Shown here: positions 44,733-54,459 of the stretch, in pieces
Layout: every line of letters starts with the position of its first letter
How positions within the stretch are numbered: the stretch's first letter is position 1
Origin: Porticoccaceae bacterium
GTDB taxonomy: Bacteria; Pseudomonadota; Gammaproteobacteria; Pseudomonadales; Porticoccaceae
Direction: 5' to 3'
DNA: 64,000 nt
NCBI GenBank assembly: GCA_029254005.1
Contig: JAQWYJ010000066.1
Coordinates: 1 to 64,000, forward strand
The notes under the pieces: generated by a model
Told to the model about the DNA's origin: nothing
The model's database searches: none
The model's input: the letters and a program-made list of their open reading frames with translations, nothing else
Made by a program: the position numbers and the translations under genes

Positions 44733-45875
44733 CTACCCAGTTATAACCGCCTTAAAACGCTGTTCCAAAGCATTTATATGAATTTTGTTGGGTTCACGCC
44801 ATGACTGAGGAATACAGTAGACATTAGCTAAATAATCAATGTATTTCTCAATTAACTCTTTATTTACATGCCAACTAGAAAGTCGATTAATTTCTTGAGC
44901 TAGCTGATCTGGGGTCATTATTGGTTTAGTTATACCATCGATGGCAAAACAAGCATTGCCAAGCACAAAAACACGCTTATCTAACAAAAGAGACTCCAAC
45001 CCCACACTAGAATTAATAGTAACTACAGCCTCTGCGGACTTAATTAACTCCGTAGTGTCTCTATTACTAAACATTATTCGTGAATTTGCATGGTAAAGGT
45101 CGTCGTAGCGATGAGGATCTGATGGATGCTCTTTAATCACAAACTGTAAGTTAACATCTGTGCAATTAGACGCCACAAAGTTTATCCACTCATATAATTC
45201 GCGCATGTTTTTTAAGCGTGGAGAATTAATTAACACCTGACTATCAAAGAGAACTTGAAATGGCACAAATACAAATCGCTCAGGCAAGGGTCGATGAAAG
45301 TCGTCTTTTTGTGCATGGGATACCTTAGCGCGATGGAACTGGCGTTGAACCAACACCTTTTCTACGGGTCTCTGTGACGTTCCACTTAAACAATACTGTT
45401 GATAAAAAGCACTCGTTCTTGGCACATTATTATCATCGTTAACACCACTTAGATCAAACGTGGTGGTGTTGGGTAGCAAACCATTTTCAAAATGTACTAC
45501 TGGAATAGATTTCTGTCTAGCCATATTTTTTACCGCCTGTTCTGGTAATCTGTGGCCGTTAAAAATAGCAATACACTTAGGATTACACTGATCTGCGAGT
45601 CGTTCAAAACGCCTAAAAAAATACCAGTATTTAAATCGGTAATAGGTTTCTAAAAATCGCCAAACTATCTGAGGGAAATCGTGCTTAGATCGCTTTCTTT
45701 TAAGGTGGAAGCTTATCCCTTGGTCAATTTCTTCTTTCCTAAGATGCAGCGTTCTCTGATAAACAAAAGGTCGAAAAGAAAAATCGAAAACCTTTGTGTC
45801 CAATGAAAGCTCTCTTGTTAAACAATTAAAATAGCGATACATAGAACCGCGTTTAGAGATAAACATCACATCCAT
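44733..45875 (-). CDS. Capsule-synthesis/Kdo-transferase-like protein (PF05159 type)
   Basis: A 380-residue soluble protein. The C-terminal half resembles capsular polysaccharide export/KpsS-type transferases: FVPFQVLFDSQVL (about 210), FVIKEHPSD (about 253) and the nucleotide-sugar site TINSSVGLESLLLDKRVFVLG (split around 290-310). Members of this family are retaining beta-Kdo transferases or related surface-glycan enzymes. The N-terminal half is basic and aromatic, with no clear motif. Near waaA, it probably modifies LPS core or a surface polysaccharide. The acceptor is not deducible. Confidence 0.75.
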   Translation of the reverse strand: MDVMFISKRGSMYRYFNCLTRELSLDTKVFDFSFRPFVYQRTLHLRKEEIDQGISFHLKRKRSKHDFPQIVWRFLETYYRFKYWYFFRRFERLADQCNPKCIAIFNGHRLPEQAVKNMARQKSIPVVHFENGLLPNTTTFDLSGVNDDNNVPRTSAFYQQYCLSGTSQRPVEKVLVQRQFHRAKVSHAQKDDFHRPLPERFVFVPFQVLFDSQVLINSPRLKNMRELYEWINFVASNCTDVNLQFVIKEHPSDPHRYDDLYHANSRIMFSNRDTTELIKSAEAVVTINSSVGLESLLLDKRVFVLGNACFAIDGITKPIMTPDQLAQEINRLSSWHVNKELIEKYIDYLANVYCIPQSWREPNKIHINALEQRFKAVITG

Positions 45876-45969
45876 CTATAATAACTCGTCAGATTGGTCG
45901 AGATAAAAATAGTCACTTGGGCAGCAAAACCCTGTAGTTACCGTGCATACAAAAAAGCAAACAAAAACC

Positions 45970-46707
45970 TTAACGCCAGTGCTTGGTAATCCAACTGGCA
46001 GGTTTGAAGTGTCGATACCACTTACCACTTACCCCAATAACCGCGTCGTGAGGATCCGGCTTGCCGTGAAAGACGATTATTCGTGCATCATTAGGAATTT
46101 CAGTCTCTCTTGTAAGAAAAAGAGAGAGAGGCTTTATACAATGACGCTTAAAGCTACGACACCAATGGTCAGGCCAGTACACTAAAGCATTTTTTTCCAT
46201 CAATTTGGCGGAGAGATATTCTTGCTCATTGCGATGACGTTGCTTAATAGACTCGAACGATGCCTCAAATTCAACCAATACTTCAGGGTGAGCACCAACC
46301 TCGAATCGATATACTGAAGAATTTCCTGTACCGTCCTTTTTAATCCAATCTTTGATGATCATCACGTCTCCAGGATAATCAAAAAGATCGTCAAGGCTGC
46401 CTGTGATAATAAGATCAAGATCAAGGCAAAGTACCTGTCCCTTTAGATCATAAAGTTTTTCAGCAAATACCGATAATTTGTTCCAACCACGTTCAGGACC
46501 CCCAAGATTTACAGATAATTCTGGTAACGGAAAAGACTCTACTTCTGTCCTAAGGCCAACAGCATCCTCTGTAAGACAAACGAAACGAAACGGCCTTCGC
46601 AAATTTCGTTCCACCATTGAGTAAAGTGTATTGACATAATCTGCCGGGTATTTGCTGCCCCACTTCATACACAGCACATTAACAATATCATCTGTTTTTA
46701 TGTCCAT
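45970..46707 (-). CDS. Putative glycosyltransferase with DxD motif
   Basis: About 245 residues, soluble. A GT-A-like pattern is visible: NVLCMKWGSKYPADYVNTLY near the N-terminus, GWNKLSVF, then VLCLDLDLIITGSLDDLF, in which DLD is the likely metal/nucleotide-sugar motif (near 100), and HGKPDPHDA at the C-terminus, as in GT8-type enzymes. I start at ATG 46707; the longer frame uses a TTG at 46749. It lies between the capsule-type gene and ilvE, all on the minus strand, and probably acts in surface-glycan synthesis. Confidence 0.75.
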   Translation of the reverse strand: MDIKTDDIVNVLCMKWGSKYPADYVNTLYSMVERNLRRPFRFVCLTEDAVGLRTEVESFPLPELSVNLGGPERGWNKLSVFAEKLYDLKGQVLCLDLDLIITGSLDDLFDYPGDVMIIKDWIKKDGTGNSSVYRFEVGAHPEVLVEFEASFESIKQRHRNEQEYLSAKLMEKNALVYWPDHWCRSFKRHCIKPLSLFLTRETEIPNDARIIVFHGKPDPHDAVIGVSGKWYRHFKPASWITKHWR

Positions 46708-46822
46708 AGCTTGATCGTTACTCACATTTTTTTGATCGGATTCACTCAATTATGATTTCTACTCTTGTCGCTTACAACAACGCCAGGGACAGTAGTCATA
46801 GATACCATCTTTTCGCATGAAT

Positions 46823-47752
46823 TCATTCAGCCACTGGCGCTAACCAATGAGCATATTTGGCATTTTCACCTTTGACGATGTTGAAATAACCTGACTGCAA
46901 AGCTGTAGCAACTGGCCCGCGCTTACCGGTACCCACAACGCGACCATCATACTCGCAAATAGGCACCACTTCGGCCGCAGTACCCGTAAAAAACGCCTCA
47001 TCACAAATGTACACTTCATCTCGAGTAATACGTTTCTCACGCACTTCAAAACCATGGTCAGCTGCTAATTTAAAAATTGTGTCTCGGGTGATGCCGTCAA
47101 GACAAGAGGTTAAATCTGGCGTATAAATCACACCATCGCGTACCATAAAAAAGTTTTCTCCACTTCCTTCAGCCACATAACCCTCGTTATCCAGCATCAT
47201 TGCCTCATCACAACCTGAGTCTAGGGCCTCGCGCAGAGCCAACATAGAGTTCATATAGTTACCACTGGCTTTTGCTTTGCACATGGTAATGTTTACGTGG
47301 TGCCTAGTGTAAGAAGAGGTACGAACTTTAATCCCTGCCTCCAGAGCTTCAGGTGACATATAAGACGGCCACTCCCACGCTGCGATGCCCACATGAACTT
47401 GTAAATCTTTAGCTCTAAGGCCCATACCTTGAGAGCCTAAAAATACTAGGGGGCGAATATAGGCTTCTTTAAGATTATTGACCCTGACAACTTCACGATG
47501 AGCCGAATTTATTTCTTCTTGGCTAAACGGCACCTCTAATTGCAGAATTTTTGCAGAATTAAACAGCCTTTTAGTGTGGTCTTCTAATCTATAGATACAG
47601 GTTCCTGACGCAGCGTTGTGATATGCCCGAACACCTTCAAAAACTGATAATCCATAATGTAGTGAATGAGTAAGAAAATGTGTTTTAGCATCTCGCCAAT
47701 CAACTAACTCTCCGTCCATCCAAATATAACCGTCACGATTTGCGAATGTCAT
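46823..47752 (-). CDS. ilvE: Branched-chain amino acid aminotransferase
   Basis: A 309-residue fold-type IV PLP enzyme that transaminates Leu, Ile and Val with 2-oxoglutarate. HYGLSVFEGVRAY is near the N-terminus, the PLP lysine is in CKASGNYMNSMLA-like CKAKASGNYMNS (near 160), and EGSGENFFMVRDG and ITRDTIFKLA bind the cofactor phosphate. ilvD is 1.8 kb away on the other strand. Confidence 0.96.
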   Translation of the reverse strand: MTFANRDGYIWMDGELVDWRDAKTHFLTHSLHYGLSVFEGVRAYHNAASGTCIYRLEDHTKRLFNSAKILQLEVPFSQEEINSAHREVVRVNNLKEAYIRPLVFLGSQGMGLRAKDLQVHVGIAAWEWPSYMSPEALEAGIKVRTSSYTRHHVNITMCKAKASGNYMNSMLALREALDSGCDEAMMLDNEGYVAEGSGENFFMVRDGVIYTPDLTSCLDGITRDTIFKLAADHGFEVREKRITRDEVYICDEAFFTGTAAEVVPICEYDGRVVGTGKRGPVATALQSGYFNIVKGENAKYAHWLAPVAE

Positions 47753-48139
47753 TAACTTTTACCTTTTAGTCATATGTCTTTTACATTGTCGTTCACACTT
47801 AACATAAATAACTTTCCTTTCAAGAAACACTAGTAAATAGTAACTCGGAAGATCGTTGTTTTAGCCTAAGTATACCACTCTATTTTCTCTTAATTTAAGC
47901 CTAGTGAGAAACTAATGCTCTTGCCAAACTGAACCATAGATTATGTAAAGACGGTATCCTCTAGCATATAATGGTCAAAAAATATGGGCTAATAGTAGCA
48001 TGGATAGAATGGCGATTTTAATGTGCGTTTTTAGCTTTATTATGTGAAAACGCTAATGCCCTGCGATTAATTCATGATTTGTTGCTAAACGATCATATTT
48101 TAACTCCCCTTATGTCCCTCTGTTGCTTATACTCTGTAT
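47753..48139. other. Intergenic region between divergent ilvE and argA
   Basis: A 387-bp AT-rich stretch. A TATACT at 48128-48133 lies 6 bp before the argA ATG. I see no attenuator, ARG-box pair or leader peptide that I can support. Confidence 0.6.
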
Positions 48140-49444
48140 ATGAATGAGAAAAATTACGTAGATTTTTTTAGACAAACATCGCCTTATATACATGCGCATA
48201 GAGGCAAAACTTTCGTGATTGCCCTGTCAGGAGATGCGTTATTAGCTAGAAATTTCCATAGCATGATCCATGATATAGCTCTATTAAAAAGTTTAGGTAT
48301 AAGAATAGTTATTATTCATGGCGCGCGGCCACAAATAAACCAACGACTTCAACTATCTGAATTAAATAGCACCTTTGTACAAAATATTCGTGTCACCGAT
48401 CCAGCCAGCATGCAGTGTGTAAAAGAGGCTATAGGTAGTACTCGTTTTGCCATAGAGTCTGAGTTATCTATGGGACTTCCTGACTCACCTATGCATGGAT
48501 CACATATTCGTGTAGTGGGAGGTAATTTCATTACAGCCAAGCCCTATGGCGTTGAGGAAGGTATTGATTTTCAGCGTGCCGGCCAAATTCGTCGCGTCGA
48601 TACCTCTGCGATTAATCAACAACTTAGTCATGGTTCACTAGTACTAATATCGCCTATTGGGTTTTCTCCCACTGGAGAGGCTTTTAATTTAAGTTTCCAA
48701 GATATTGCGACTCATGTAGCTATCTCTCTGCAGGCAGAGAAGCTGATTTTTATCAGTCAGGCTACCGCTATAAAAGATGGTGATAACATATTGAGGAGCT
48801 TGTCTCTACCGCAGTTAGCTGAGTTGCAGGAAACTACAAGAGACAGCGAACATGCAGATCTTTTAGGTGCTGCGTCTTATGCCTGTCATGGCGGGGTTCA
48901 ACGAGTCCATCTTGTGGGTTATGAACAAGACGGTGCATTATTGTCAGAATTATTTACTAGGGAAGGCAGTGGCACGCTTATTATGAAGCAATGTGCTGAA
49001 ATCATACGCTCTGCCAATATTGAAGATGTTGGTGGTATTTTAAACCTAATTGCTCCCCTCGAAGAGAGGTCAGTGCTGGTTAAGCGCTCTCGAGAACTGC
49101 TTGAAAACGAAATTTCACAATTCAGAGTGGTGGTCCATCCTGAGGGCCTTATCATTGGTTGTGCTGCACTCTACCCAACCACAAATGACGTTGATGGTGA
49201 ACTTGCATGTGTGGCTATACATGAAGAATTTCATGCGCAAGGGATAGGTGAGCGTCTGTTAAATCAAATCGAACAAGATGCCCGTAGCATTGGAATGAGT
49301 CAATTATTGGTAATGACTACAAAAGCGGCTCATTGGTTCCTAGAAAAAGGATTTAGCGAAGCCAATATACGAGATTTGCCAGAAAACAAACAATCTATGT
49401 ATAACTATCAGCGCAATGCACGAATCTTCAGGAAAGCAATTTAA
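48140..49444 (+). CDS. argA: N-acetylglutamate synthase
   Basis: A 434-residue two-domain enzyme that makes N-acetylglutamate from acetyl-CoA and glutamate, the first step of arginine synthesis. The N-terminal amino-acid-kinase domain (about 1-280, VIIHGARPQINQRL) binds the arginine effector; the C-terminal GNAT domain (about 290-425, VHEEFHAQGIGERLLNQIE-type AIHEEFHAQGIGERLL) carries acetyltransfer. Length is that of ArgA. There is no Shine-Dalgarno before the ATG, and a -10-like TATACT lies only 6 bp upstream, so a leaderless transcript is possible. Confidence 0.95.
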   Translation: MNEKNYVDFFRQTSPYIHAHRGKTFVIALSGDALLARNFHSMIHDIALLKSLGIRIVIIHGARPQINQRLQLSELNSTFVQNIRVTDPASMQCVKEAIGSTRFAIESELSMGLPDSPMHGSHIRVVGGNFITAKPYGVEEGIDFQRAGQIRRVDTSAINQQLSHGSLVLISPIGFSPTGEAFNLSFQDIATHVAISLQAEKLIFISQATAIKDGDNILRSLSLPQLAELQETTRDSEHADLLGAASYACHGGVQRVHLVGYEQDGALLSELFTREGSGTLIMKQCAEIIRSANIEDVGGILNLIAPLEERSVLVKRSRELLENEISQFRVVVHPEGLIIGCAALYPTTNDVDGELACVAIHEEFHAQGIGERLLNQIEQDARSIGMSQLLVMTTKAAHWFLEKGFSEANIRDLPENKQSMYNYQRNARIFRKAI

Positions 49445-49512
49445 AGATTACACTGATTTCTGGTATTCTGCGCTTTGAATTCAGCTAACAACCCCACATC
49501 AAGAGAAAAATA

Positions 49513-51345
49513 ATGCCTAAGTATCGCTCCCATACCACCACCCAGGGCCGCAACATGGCCGGTGCCCGCGCCCTTTGGAGGGCAACGGGAATGAAAGATG
49601 ATGATTTCAATAAACCAATGATTGCCATTGCAAATTCTTATACACAATTTGTTCCCGGGCATGTGCATCTAAAAAATATGGGCGACTTGGTTGCCGGCGA
49701 AATCGCCAAAGCTGGTGGTATCGCACGAGAATTTCACACTATTGCCGTAGACGACGGCATCGCCATGGGCCATGACGGTATGCTCTACTCGCTACCATCA
49801 CGAGATATTATTGCGGATTCTGTAGAATATATGGTCAATGCACACTGCGCCGATGCGCTGGTGTGTATATCCAACTGCGATAAAATCACACCAGGGATGC
49901 TGATGGCCGCTATGCGCCTGAATATTCCTGCCATTTTTGTCTCAGGCGGTCCAATGGAAGCAGGCAAGACCAAGCTTGCAGAACACAAGTTAGATCTAGT
50001 GGACGCTATGGTTATCGCTGTTGATGACTCAGCTAGTGATGAAAAAGTCGCCGAATATGAACGCTCTGCTTGCCCGACCTGCGGATCCTGTTCCGGTATG
50101 TTTACAGCTAACTCAATGAACTGTTTAACAGAAGCATTAGGCTTATCACTGCCCGGCAATGGCACTGTGCTTGCTACCCATTCTGACCGTAGAGAGCTCT
50201 TTCTAGAAGCTGGCCGAACTATTGTAAAGATGGCAAAAAAGCACTATGAACAGGACGATTATTCTGTTCTACCAAGGTCTATAGCCAACTTTAAAGCCTT
50301 CGAAAATGCTATGACACTTGATATCTGTATGGGTGGATCGACCAATACCATCTTACATTTGTTAGCCGCAGTGCAAGAAGCTGGCATTGATTTTGATCTT
50401 TCCAATATTGATCAGCTTTCTCGCGTAGTACCTCAGCTATGCAAAGTAGCACCTAATACACCAGAATATCATATGGAAGATGTCCACAGAGCCGGTGGCA
50501 TCATGGGAATACTGGCCGAATTACATCGGGCAGGCTTGATCCATGGTGATCTTCCCACGGTGCATTCTGCAAGTATGAAAGAAGCCCTAGAAAAATGGGA
50601 TGTTGCTGGACGACCTACTGAGGAGATTAAACGTTTTTATAAGGCAGGTCCCGCTGGCATTCCAACACAAACCGCATTTAGTCAAAGCACCCGATGGCCC
50701 TCAGTGGATGCTGATCGTGAAAATGGTTGTATTCGAAATTTAGAAAATGCTTTTAGTCTCGAAGGAGGCTTGGCCGTTCTGACTGGTAATCTAGCCCCTG
50801 ATGGCTGTGTTGTTAAGACTTCTGGTGTGGATGAATCCATCCATGTCTTCGAAGGTCCTGCTTTCATTACCGAAAGCCAGGATGCAGCTGTAGCGGCCAT
50901 CCTAAACGATGAGGTGGTCGCTGGAGATGTTGTTATTGTGCGCTATGAAGGACCTCGTGGTGGCCCCGGTATGCAAGAGATGCTATACCCAACCAGTTAT
51001 ATTAAATCGAAAAATCTTGGCGCTGCCTGTGCGTTAATTACCGATGGCCGCTTCTCTGGAGGAACTTCAGGCCTGTCGATAGGGCATGTCTCGCCAGAGG
51101 CTGCTGCAGGTGGCACTATTGGGTTAGTAAAAGCTGGAGACACAATAAGAATTGATATACCCAACCGAACCATTGATGTACTGATTTCAGACATAGAACT
51201 AGATGAACGACGAAAACACCAAGATAGCATTGGTTGGACACCTTTAGAGGATAGACCGAGAAAAGTAACTGCTGCTTTAAAGGCCTACGCTAAATTGGCT
51301 ACCAGCGCTGATAAAGGTGCGGTGCGCGATCTCTCTCAGCTATAG
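49513..51345 (+). CDS. ilvD: Dihydroxy-acid dehydratase
   Basis: A 610-residue iron-sulfur dehydratase for the third step of valine and isoleucine synthesis. Cluster-binding cysteines sit in [12 protein letters not shown] (about 120-131) and [18 protein letters not shown] (about 192-209); the C-terminal [22 protein letters not shown] region is conserved. Length matches the long (4Fe-4S) type. A strong bidirectional terminator lies 46 bp after the stop. Confidence 0.97.
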   Translation: MPKYRSHTTTQGRNMAGARALWRATGMKDDDFNKPMIAIANSYTQFVPGHVHLKNMGDLVAGEIAKAGGIAREFHTIAVDDGIAMGHDGMLYSLPSRDIIADSVEYMVNAHCADALVCISNCDKITPGMLMAAMRLNIPAIFVSGGPMEAGKTKLAEHKLDLVDAMVIAVDDSASDEKVAEYERSACPTCGSCSGMFTANSMNCLTEALGLSLPGNGTVLATHSDRRELFLEAGRTIVKMAKKHYEQDDYSVLPRSIANFKAFENAMTLDICMGGSTNTILHLLAAVQEAGIDFDLSNIDQLSRVVPQLCKVAPNTPEYHMEDVHRAGGIMGILAELHRAGLIHGDLPTVHSASMKEALEKWDVAGRPTEEIKRFYKAGPAGIPTQTAFSQSTRWPSVDADRENGCIRNLENAFSLEGGLAVLTGNLAPDGCVVKTSGVDESIHVFEGPAFITESQDAAVAAILNDEVVAGDVVIVRYEGPRGGPGMQEMLYPTSYIKSKNLGAACALITDGRFSGGTSGLSIGHVSPEAAAGGTIGLVKAGDTIRIDIPNRTIDVLISDIELDERRKHQDSIGWTPLEDRPRKVTAALKAYAKLATSADKGAVRDLSQL

Positions 51346-51390
51346 CACCCTCCAGGTCAGATGAACTGGCTAAATAATTGTCTTAAGTAC

Positions 51391-51419
51391 AAAAAAGCCC
51401 AGCGACACTGGGCTTTTTT
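51391..51419. terminator. Bidirectional rho-independent terminator (ilvD / TPR gene)
   Basis: AAAAAAGCCCAG and CTGGGCTTTTTT are perfect 12-bp arms with loop CGACA. It has a T-run in both directions and sits between the convergent ilvD and TPR genes. Confidence 0.95.
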
Positions 51420-51452
51420 ATTTCATCTATCATTTAGCTAACATTACAAAGG

Positions 51453-52859
51453 TTACGCCTTACTACAACCAGGCACGGTTGCACCAACATCTCTAAGCTT
51501 TTGAAGCCTGTCACCTTCATAATTTGCGAACTTAATCCACTGCTTAGGAAATCGTTTTGCTCGCTTGGTTTTGGCCGCTTTTACTGACCGATTAAAAGCT
51601 TTAACAGCGTCCTTATAGCAATGCAAATTGATAAGGGCACTGCCCATCTTGCTAAAATTCGCAGCAGGGTTTTTTACACCACCTTTTTTTGCAGCTTTTT
51701 TGGACGCTAAATAGGCCTTTTTGTCTTGACCAAGATCTAGGTAGATCGAAGCAATCCTATACTGTATTTCTCCAGAATCTGAGAACGTAGAAGCACCTTC
51801 AAATGCCTTCAGAGCCTCTGGAAGATGCTTTGCTTGCAACCAAGCGTTACCTAGCAGGTCTAAATTCTTAGAGTTCCTTTTTATAATATCGTCACTCATA
51901 CCTTTTTCAAGAATTCTAGCAGCCGTATAAGGGACGTCTGCGCCAAGGTACATGTAGGCCATACTCATTACGTCACTTTCAGTCGTCAGTTCGCCATTTA
52001 AGTACACAACTTCGTAAGACACCAGTTGGTTCATTTCCTGTTCCTGAGCACCATACATGCCACCCAAATTCTTCCAATACATCCACTTAGGGTAGTGAGT
52101 TACCAGTTGCTTCAATATTGAAGTGACTTTCTTAAGGTCATCTTTCTCATAATATAGCACTCTCTGCAAAGCCCACATACGCTCTTTTGGCAGAATGCCT
52201 TTAGCCTCTGCATCCGCAATACCCAACTCTACAGTCCGTAACGCGTCTTCTTTCCGCTCAAGCTGATAATAAATAGACGCCATAGTCAAACGCTGATCAG
52301 CGCCGATCACAAAAGCTTTTTCAGCCCATAATTCATACTGCACAATGGCCAACTCATAGAACTCGGTCGCTGCATAGAACTGCGCTAAGGTTAAACGAGT
52401 ATCCAACTTAAACTCAGGTGGAGCACCTTCACTGTTAACAATCTTCTTGTAGTAATTAATCGCGCCGGGAATATTATCCAGAGAATATTCGACATAGCCA
52501 AGCATATTCCAAACCTGAGTCTCCTCATAGGCGGATGCACAGACTTTAGCCCGAGAGTCAATATCTGACAGCATAGTTTTAGCTTCGGCCCACAAGCCGG
52601 ACACATCAACATTCTCCTCAGCATCACTGGCCAATGTAATTGGGCCTTTTTCACCCTGCACCTTGTCAAGGGCCTTGGCGCAAGTCTTACCTACAGACGC
52701 TCGCTTACGAGTTTTAACATTCTTATATTTCGGCTCCTTCTTCTCTTCCGCTGCGACTGCTGAAACAGCCATAGTAGAATCAGAACTTACCAAACCCGTC
52801 AACATTGGCACAGTGAAGGCTAATACGAAGACGCTTAAATATCTAAATTTATTGAGCAT
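51453..52859 (-). CDS. Periplasmic TPR protein of the TonB cluster
   Basis: A 468-residue secreted protein. It has a signal peptide (about 1-26, hydrophobic FVLAFTVPMLTGL) followed by at least six tetratricopeptide-like helical repeats (for example about 95-125, 140-175, 290-330, 345-380, 400-435). It starts at ATG 52859, with AAGGAG 6 nt upstream; the longer frame from 52925 runs into tonB. It is the last gene of the DUF3450-ExbB-ExbB-ExbD-TonB operon. Tetratricopeptide proteins at this position are common in Vibrio/Shewanella-type TonB2 systems and probably brace the complex; exact role unknown. Confidence 0.88.
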   Translation of the reverse strand: MLNKFRYLSVFVLAFTVPMLTGLVSSDSTMAVSAVAAEEKKEPKYKNVKTRKRASVGKTCAKALDKVQGEKGPITLASDAEENVDVSGLWAEAKTMLSDIDSRAKVCASAYEETQVWNMLGYVEYSLDNIPGAINYYKKIVNSEGAPPEFKLDTRLTLAQFYAATEFYELAIVQYELWAEKAFVIGADQRLTMASIYYQLERKEDALRTVELGIADAEAKGILPKERMWALQRVLYYEKDDLKKVTSILKQLVTHYPKWMYWKNLGGMYGAQEQEMNQLVSYEVVYLNGELTTESDVMSMAYMYLGADVPYTAARILEKGMSDDIIKRNSKNLDLLGNAWLQAKHLPEALKAFEGASTFSDSGEIQYRIASIYLDLGQDKKAYLASKKAAKKGGVKNPAANFSKMGSALINLHCYKDAVKAFNRSVKAAKTKRAKRFPKQWIKFANYEGDRLQKLRDVGATVPGCSKA

Positions 52860-52869
52860 AAATAACTCC

Positions 52870-53475
52870 TTATTTTGCCATCTGGAAGGTAAACTTATAA
52901 AGCACTCCAGTGACCTCTTGACCAACCCCGTCTATTACTCGCGGATTGTATTTAAGCTTGTTTGCCGCTTTAACAGCAGCGCGACCAAAACCCCAACCTT
53001 CGGGAAATTCCTCGATCATTACTGGATCACGAACACCACCGGTAGTCGTGATAATAACCTGTACTACTGCATATCCTTCTTTACCGCGAGTCTGCGCACG
53101 CCGGGGATATTGAGGTTGCGGCACATAGACGGGGATATAATCTGAATCCCTGGAAAACGCCCCCAACCCCACATTTAAACCGCCGTCCACTACGGGTGCT
53201 GCCATGCTCACAGCATTATCTGGCACTTCGACATCTAACTGATCTTCTGGAAGCTCAGGTGGGGGAGTATCCGGCTCGTCAGGTTTTACAACGTCTGTTT
53301 TTTTGGCATTCTCGGTTGTTTCACGCTCAACGTGAAGAAAATCCGGAATCTTAATTGCATCACTTTCATCTAGTTCTTTTGATCCAGAATCAATCAATTT
53401 ATACATCAAAACTACCAACCCTAGGGTCACTAGCATTCCCAGAACCCCTGAGATTCCAATTCTTATGGCTGCCAT
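52870..53475 (-). CDS. tonB: TonB-family energy transducer
   Basis: A 201-residue protein with one N-terminal membrane segment (about 5-27, GISGVLGMLVTLGLVVLMY), an acidic and proline-rich linker (about 60-85, DEPDTPPPELPEDQ), and the C-terminal TonB domain with YPRRAQTRGKEGYAVVQV and FGRAAVKAANKLKYNP. It transfers energy from ExbBD to outer-membrane receptors for siderophores, vitamins or polymers. The linker is shorter than in E. coli TonB, typical of TonB2-type systems. 9 bp after exbD. Confidence 0.94.
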   Translation of the reverse strand: MAAIRIGISGVLGMLVTLGLVVLMYKLIDSGSKELDESDAIKIPDFLHVERETTENAKKTDVVKPDEPDTPPPELPEDQLDVEVPDNAVSMAAPVVDGGLNVGLGAFSRDSDYIPVYVPQPQYPRRAQTRGKEGYAVVQVIITTTGGVRDPVMIEEFPEGWGFGRAAVKAANKLKYNPRVIDGVGQEVTGVLYKFTFQMAK

Positions 53476-53484
53476 AGTGTTAAC

Positions 53485-53889
53485 TCAATCGTTTTCAACT
53501 GAAATAGCTACCGGGGAAATTCCGATATCGCGCGCGATATCAGCTACCTTGGCAACAGATTCAATATTGGATTCATTATCGGCCTGGATAACCATGCCGC
53601 CCTTAGGGTTTTCGTTGAACAACCGAGTAAGATTTATCTTTAAAGCACTAGGTTCAACTCGTTTTTTATCGATCCAGAATTCGTTGACTTCTGTTACCGC
53701 CACTAAAATGCCTACCTTCTTGTAGGCCACATCAGTTTCGGTATCTAGTTTATTAACTTCAGGTCCAGGAAGCTTAATAAAGGTCGCAGTCACGATGAAA
53801 AAGATCAACATAATGAAAACCACGTCTAGCATTGGAGTCAGATCAATTGTCTGGCCCTGCGGTTGTGATTTGCCTCTTCTATTGCGCAT
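53485..53889 (-). CDS. exbD: ExbD/TolR-family biopolymer transport protein
   Basis: A 134-residue protein with a cytoplasmic N-terminus, a single membrane helix (about 18-40) containing the essential aspartate in LTPMLDVVFIML, and a periplasmic domain. It couples proton flow to TonB with ExbB. The gap to the upstream exbB is 44 bp. Confidence 0.94.
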   Translation of the reverse strand: MRNRRGKSQPQGQTIDLTPMLDVVFIMLIFFIVTATFIKLPGPEVNKLDTETDVAYKKVGILVAVTEVNEFWIDKKRVEPSALKINLTRLFNENPKGGMVIQADNESNIESVAKVADIARDIGISPVAISVEND

Positions 53890-53933
53890 ATTTTTTTCTC
53901 ATTTTTGCTGCTAGAAAGATCACACTAATTGAA

Positions 53934-54458
53934 TCAGTGATCTAAAATTAGATGATCTTCTAAAAGGTGCTTTTCACGCTCAGCCACTCTCTCAATATAG
54001 GTCATGCCAAAGACACCCGACAGGGCCGCTACCATACCAGACATCGTTGGAATGGTAGCTTGGGAGACACCGCCAGCCATGGCTTTTGCATCGCCACCGC
54101 CGGTAAAAGCCATCACGTCAAACACTGTGATCATTCCAGTTACAGTACCTAAAAGACCGAACAGTGGCGCGACCGCAACCAAAGTCTTTATCATCATCAT
54201 ATTAGCATCAATTTCAATGCTGACCTCAGAGATTAACTTTTCTCTAATCTGATGAGCGTGCTTTGATTTTCGCTCGCTGCGCTCTGACCAACTGGTTAGA
54301 GCGCGATTAACGTCAACACCTACAATTGATCGAAGATACCACATACGTTCGAAAATAAGTGTCCACATGAGGAAGAGCAGAACGACGATGGCCCAAAGAA
54401 CCATGCCGCCTGAATCCATAAACTTACCCATTTCTGCAATGGTATCTTCAAAGAACAT
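53934..54458 (-). CDS. exbB: MotA/TolQ/ExbB proton channel protein (short, ExbB2)
   Basis: A 174-residue proton-channel subunit with three membrane helices (about 18-38, 90-112, 130-155). The conserved block PLFGLLGTVTGMITVFDVMA and the A-G-G-V-S-Q-A segment identify the family. It should form the pentameric channel around the ExbD helices. It starts 1 bp after the larger ExbB-like gene; two ExbB-type genes in tandem are typical of TonB2/TtpC systems. Confidence 0.93.
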   Translation of the reverse strand: MFFEDTIAEMGKFMDSGGMVLWAIVVLLFLMWTLIFERMWYLRSIVGVDVNRALTSWSERSERKSKHAHQIREKLISEVSIEIDANMMMIKTLVAVAPLFGLLGTVTGMITVFDVMAFTGGGDAKAMAGGVSQATIPTMSGMVAALSGVFGMTYIERVAEREKHLLEDHLILDH

Positions 54459-54459
54459 C

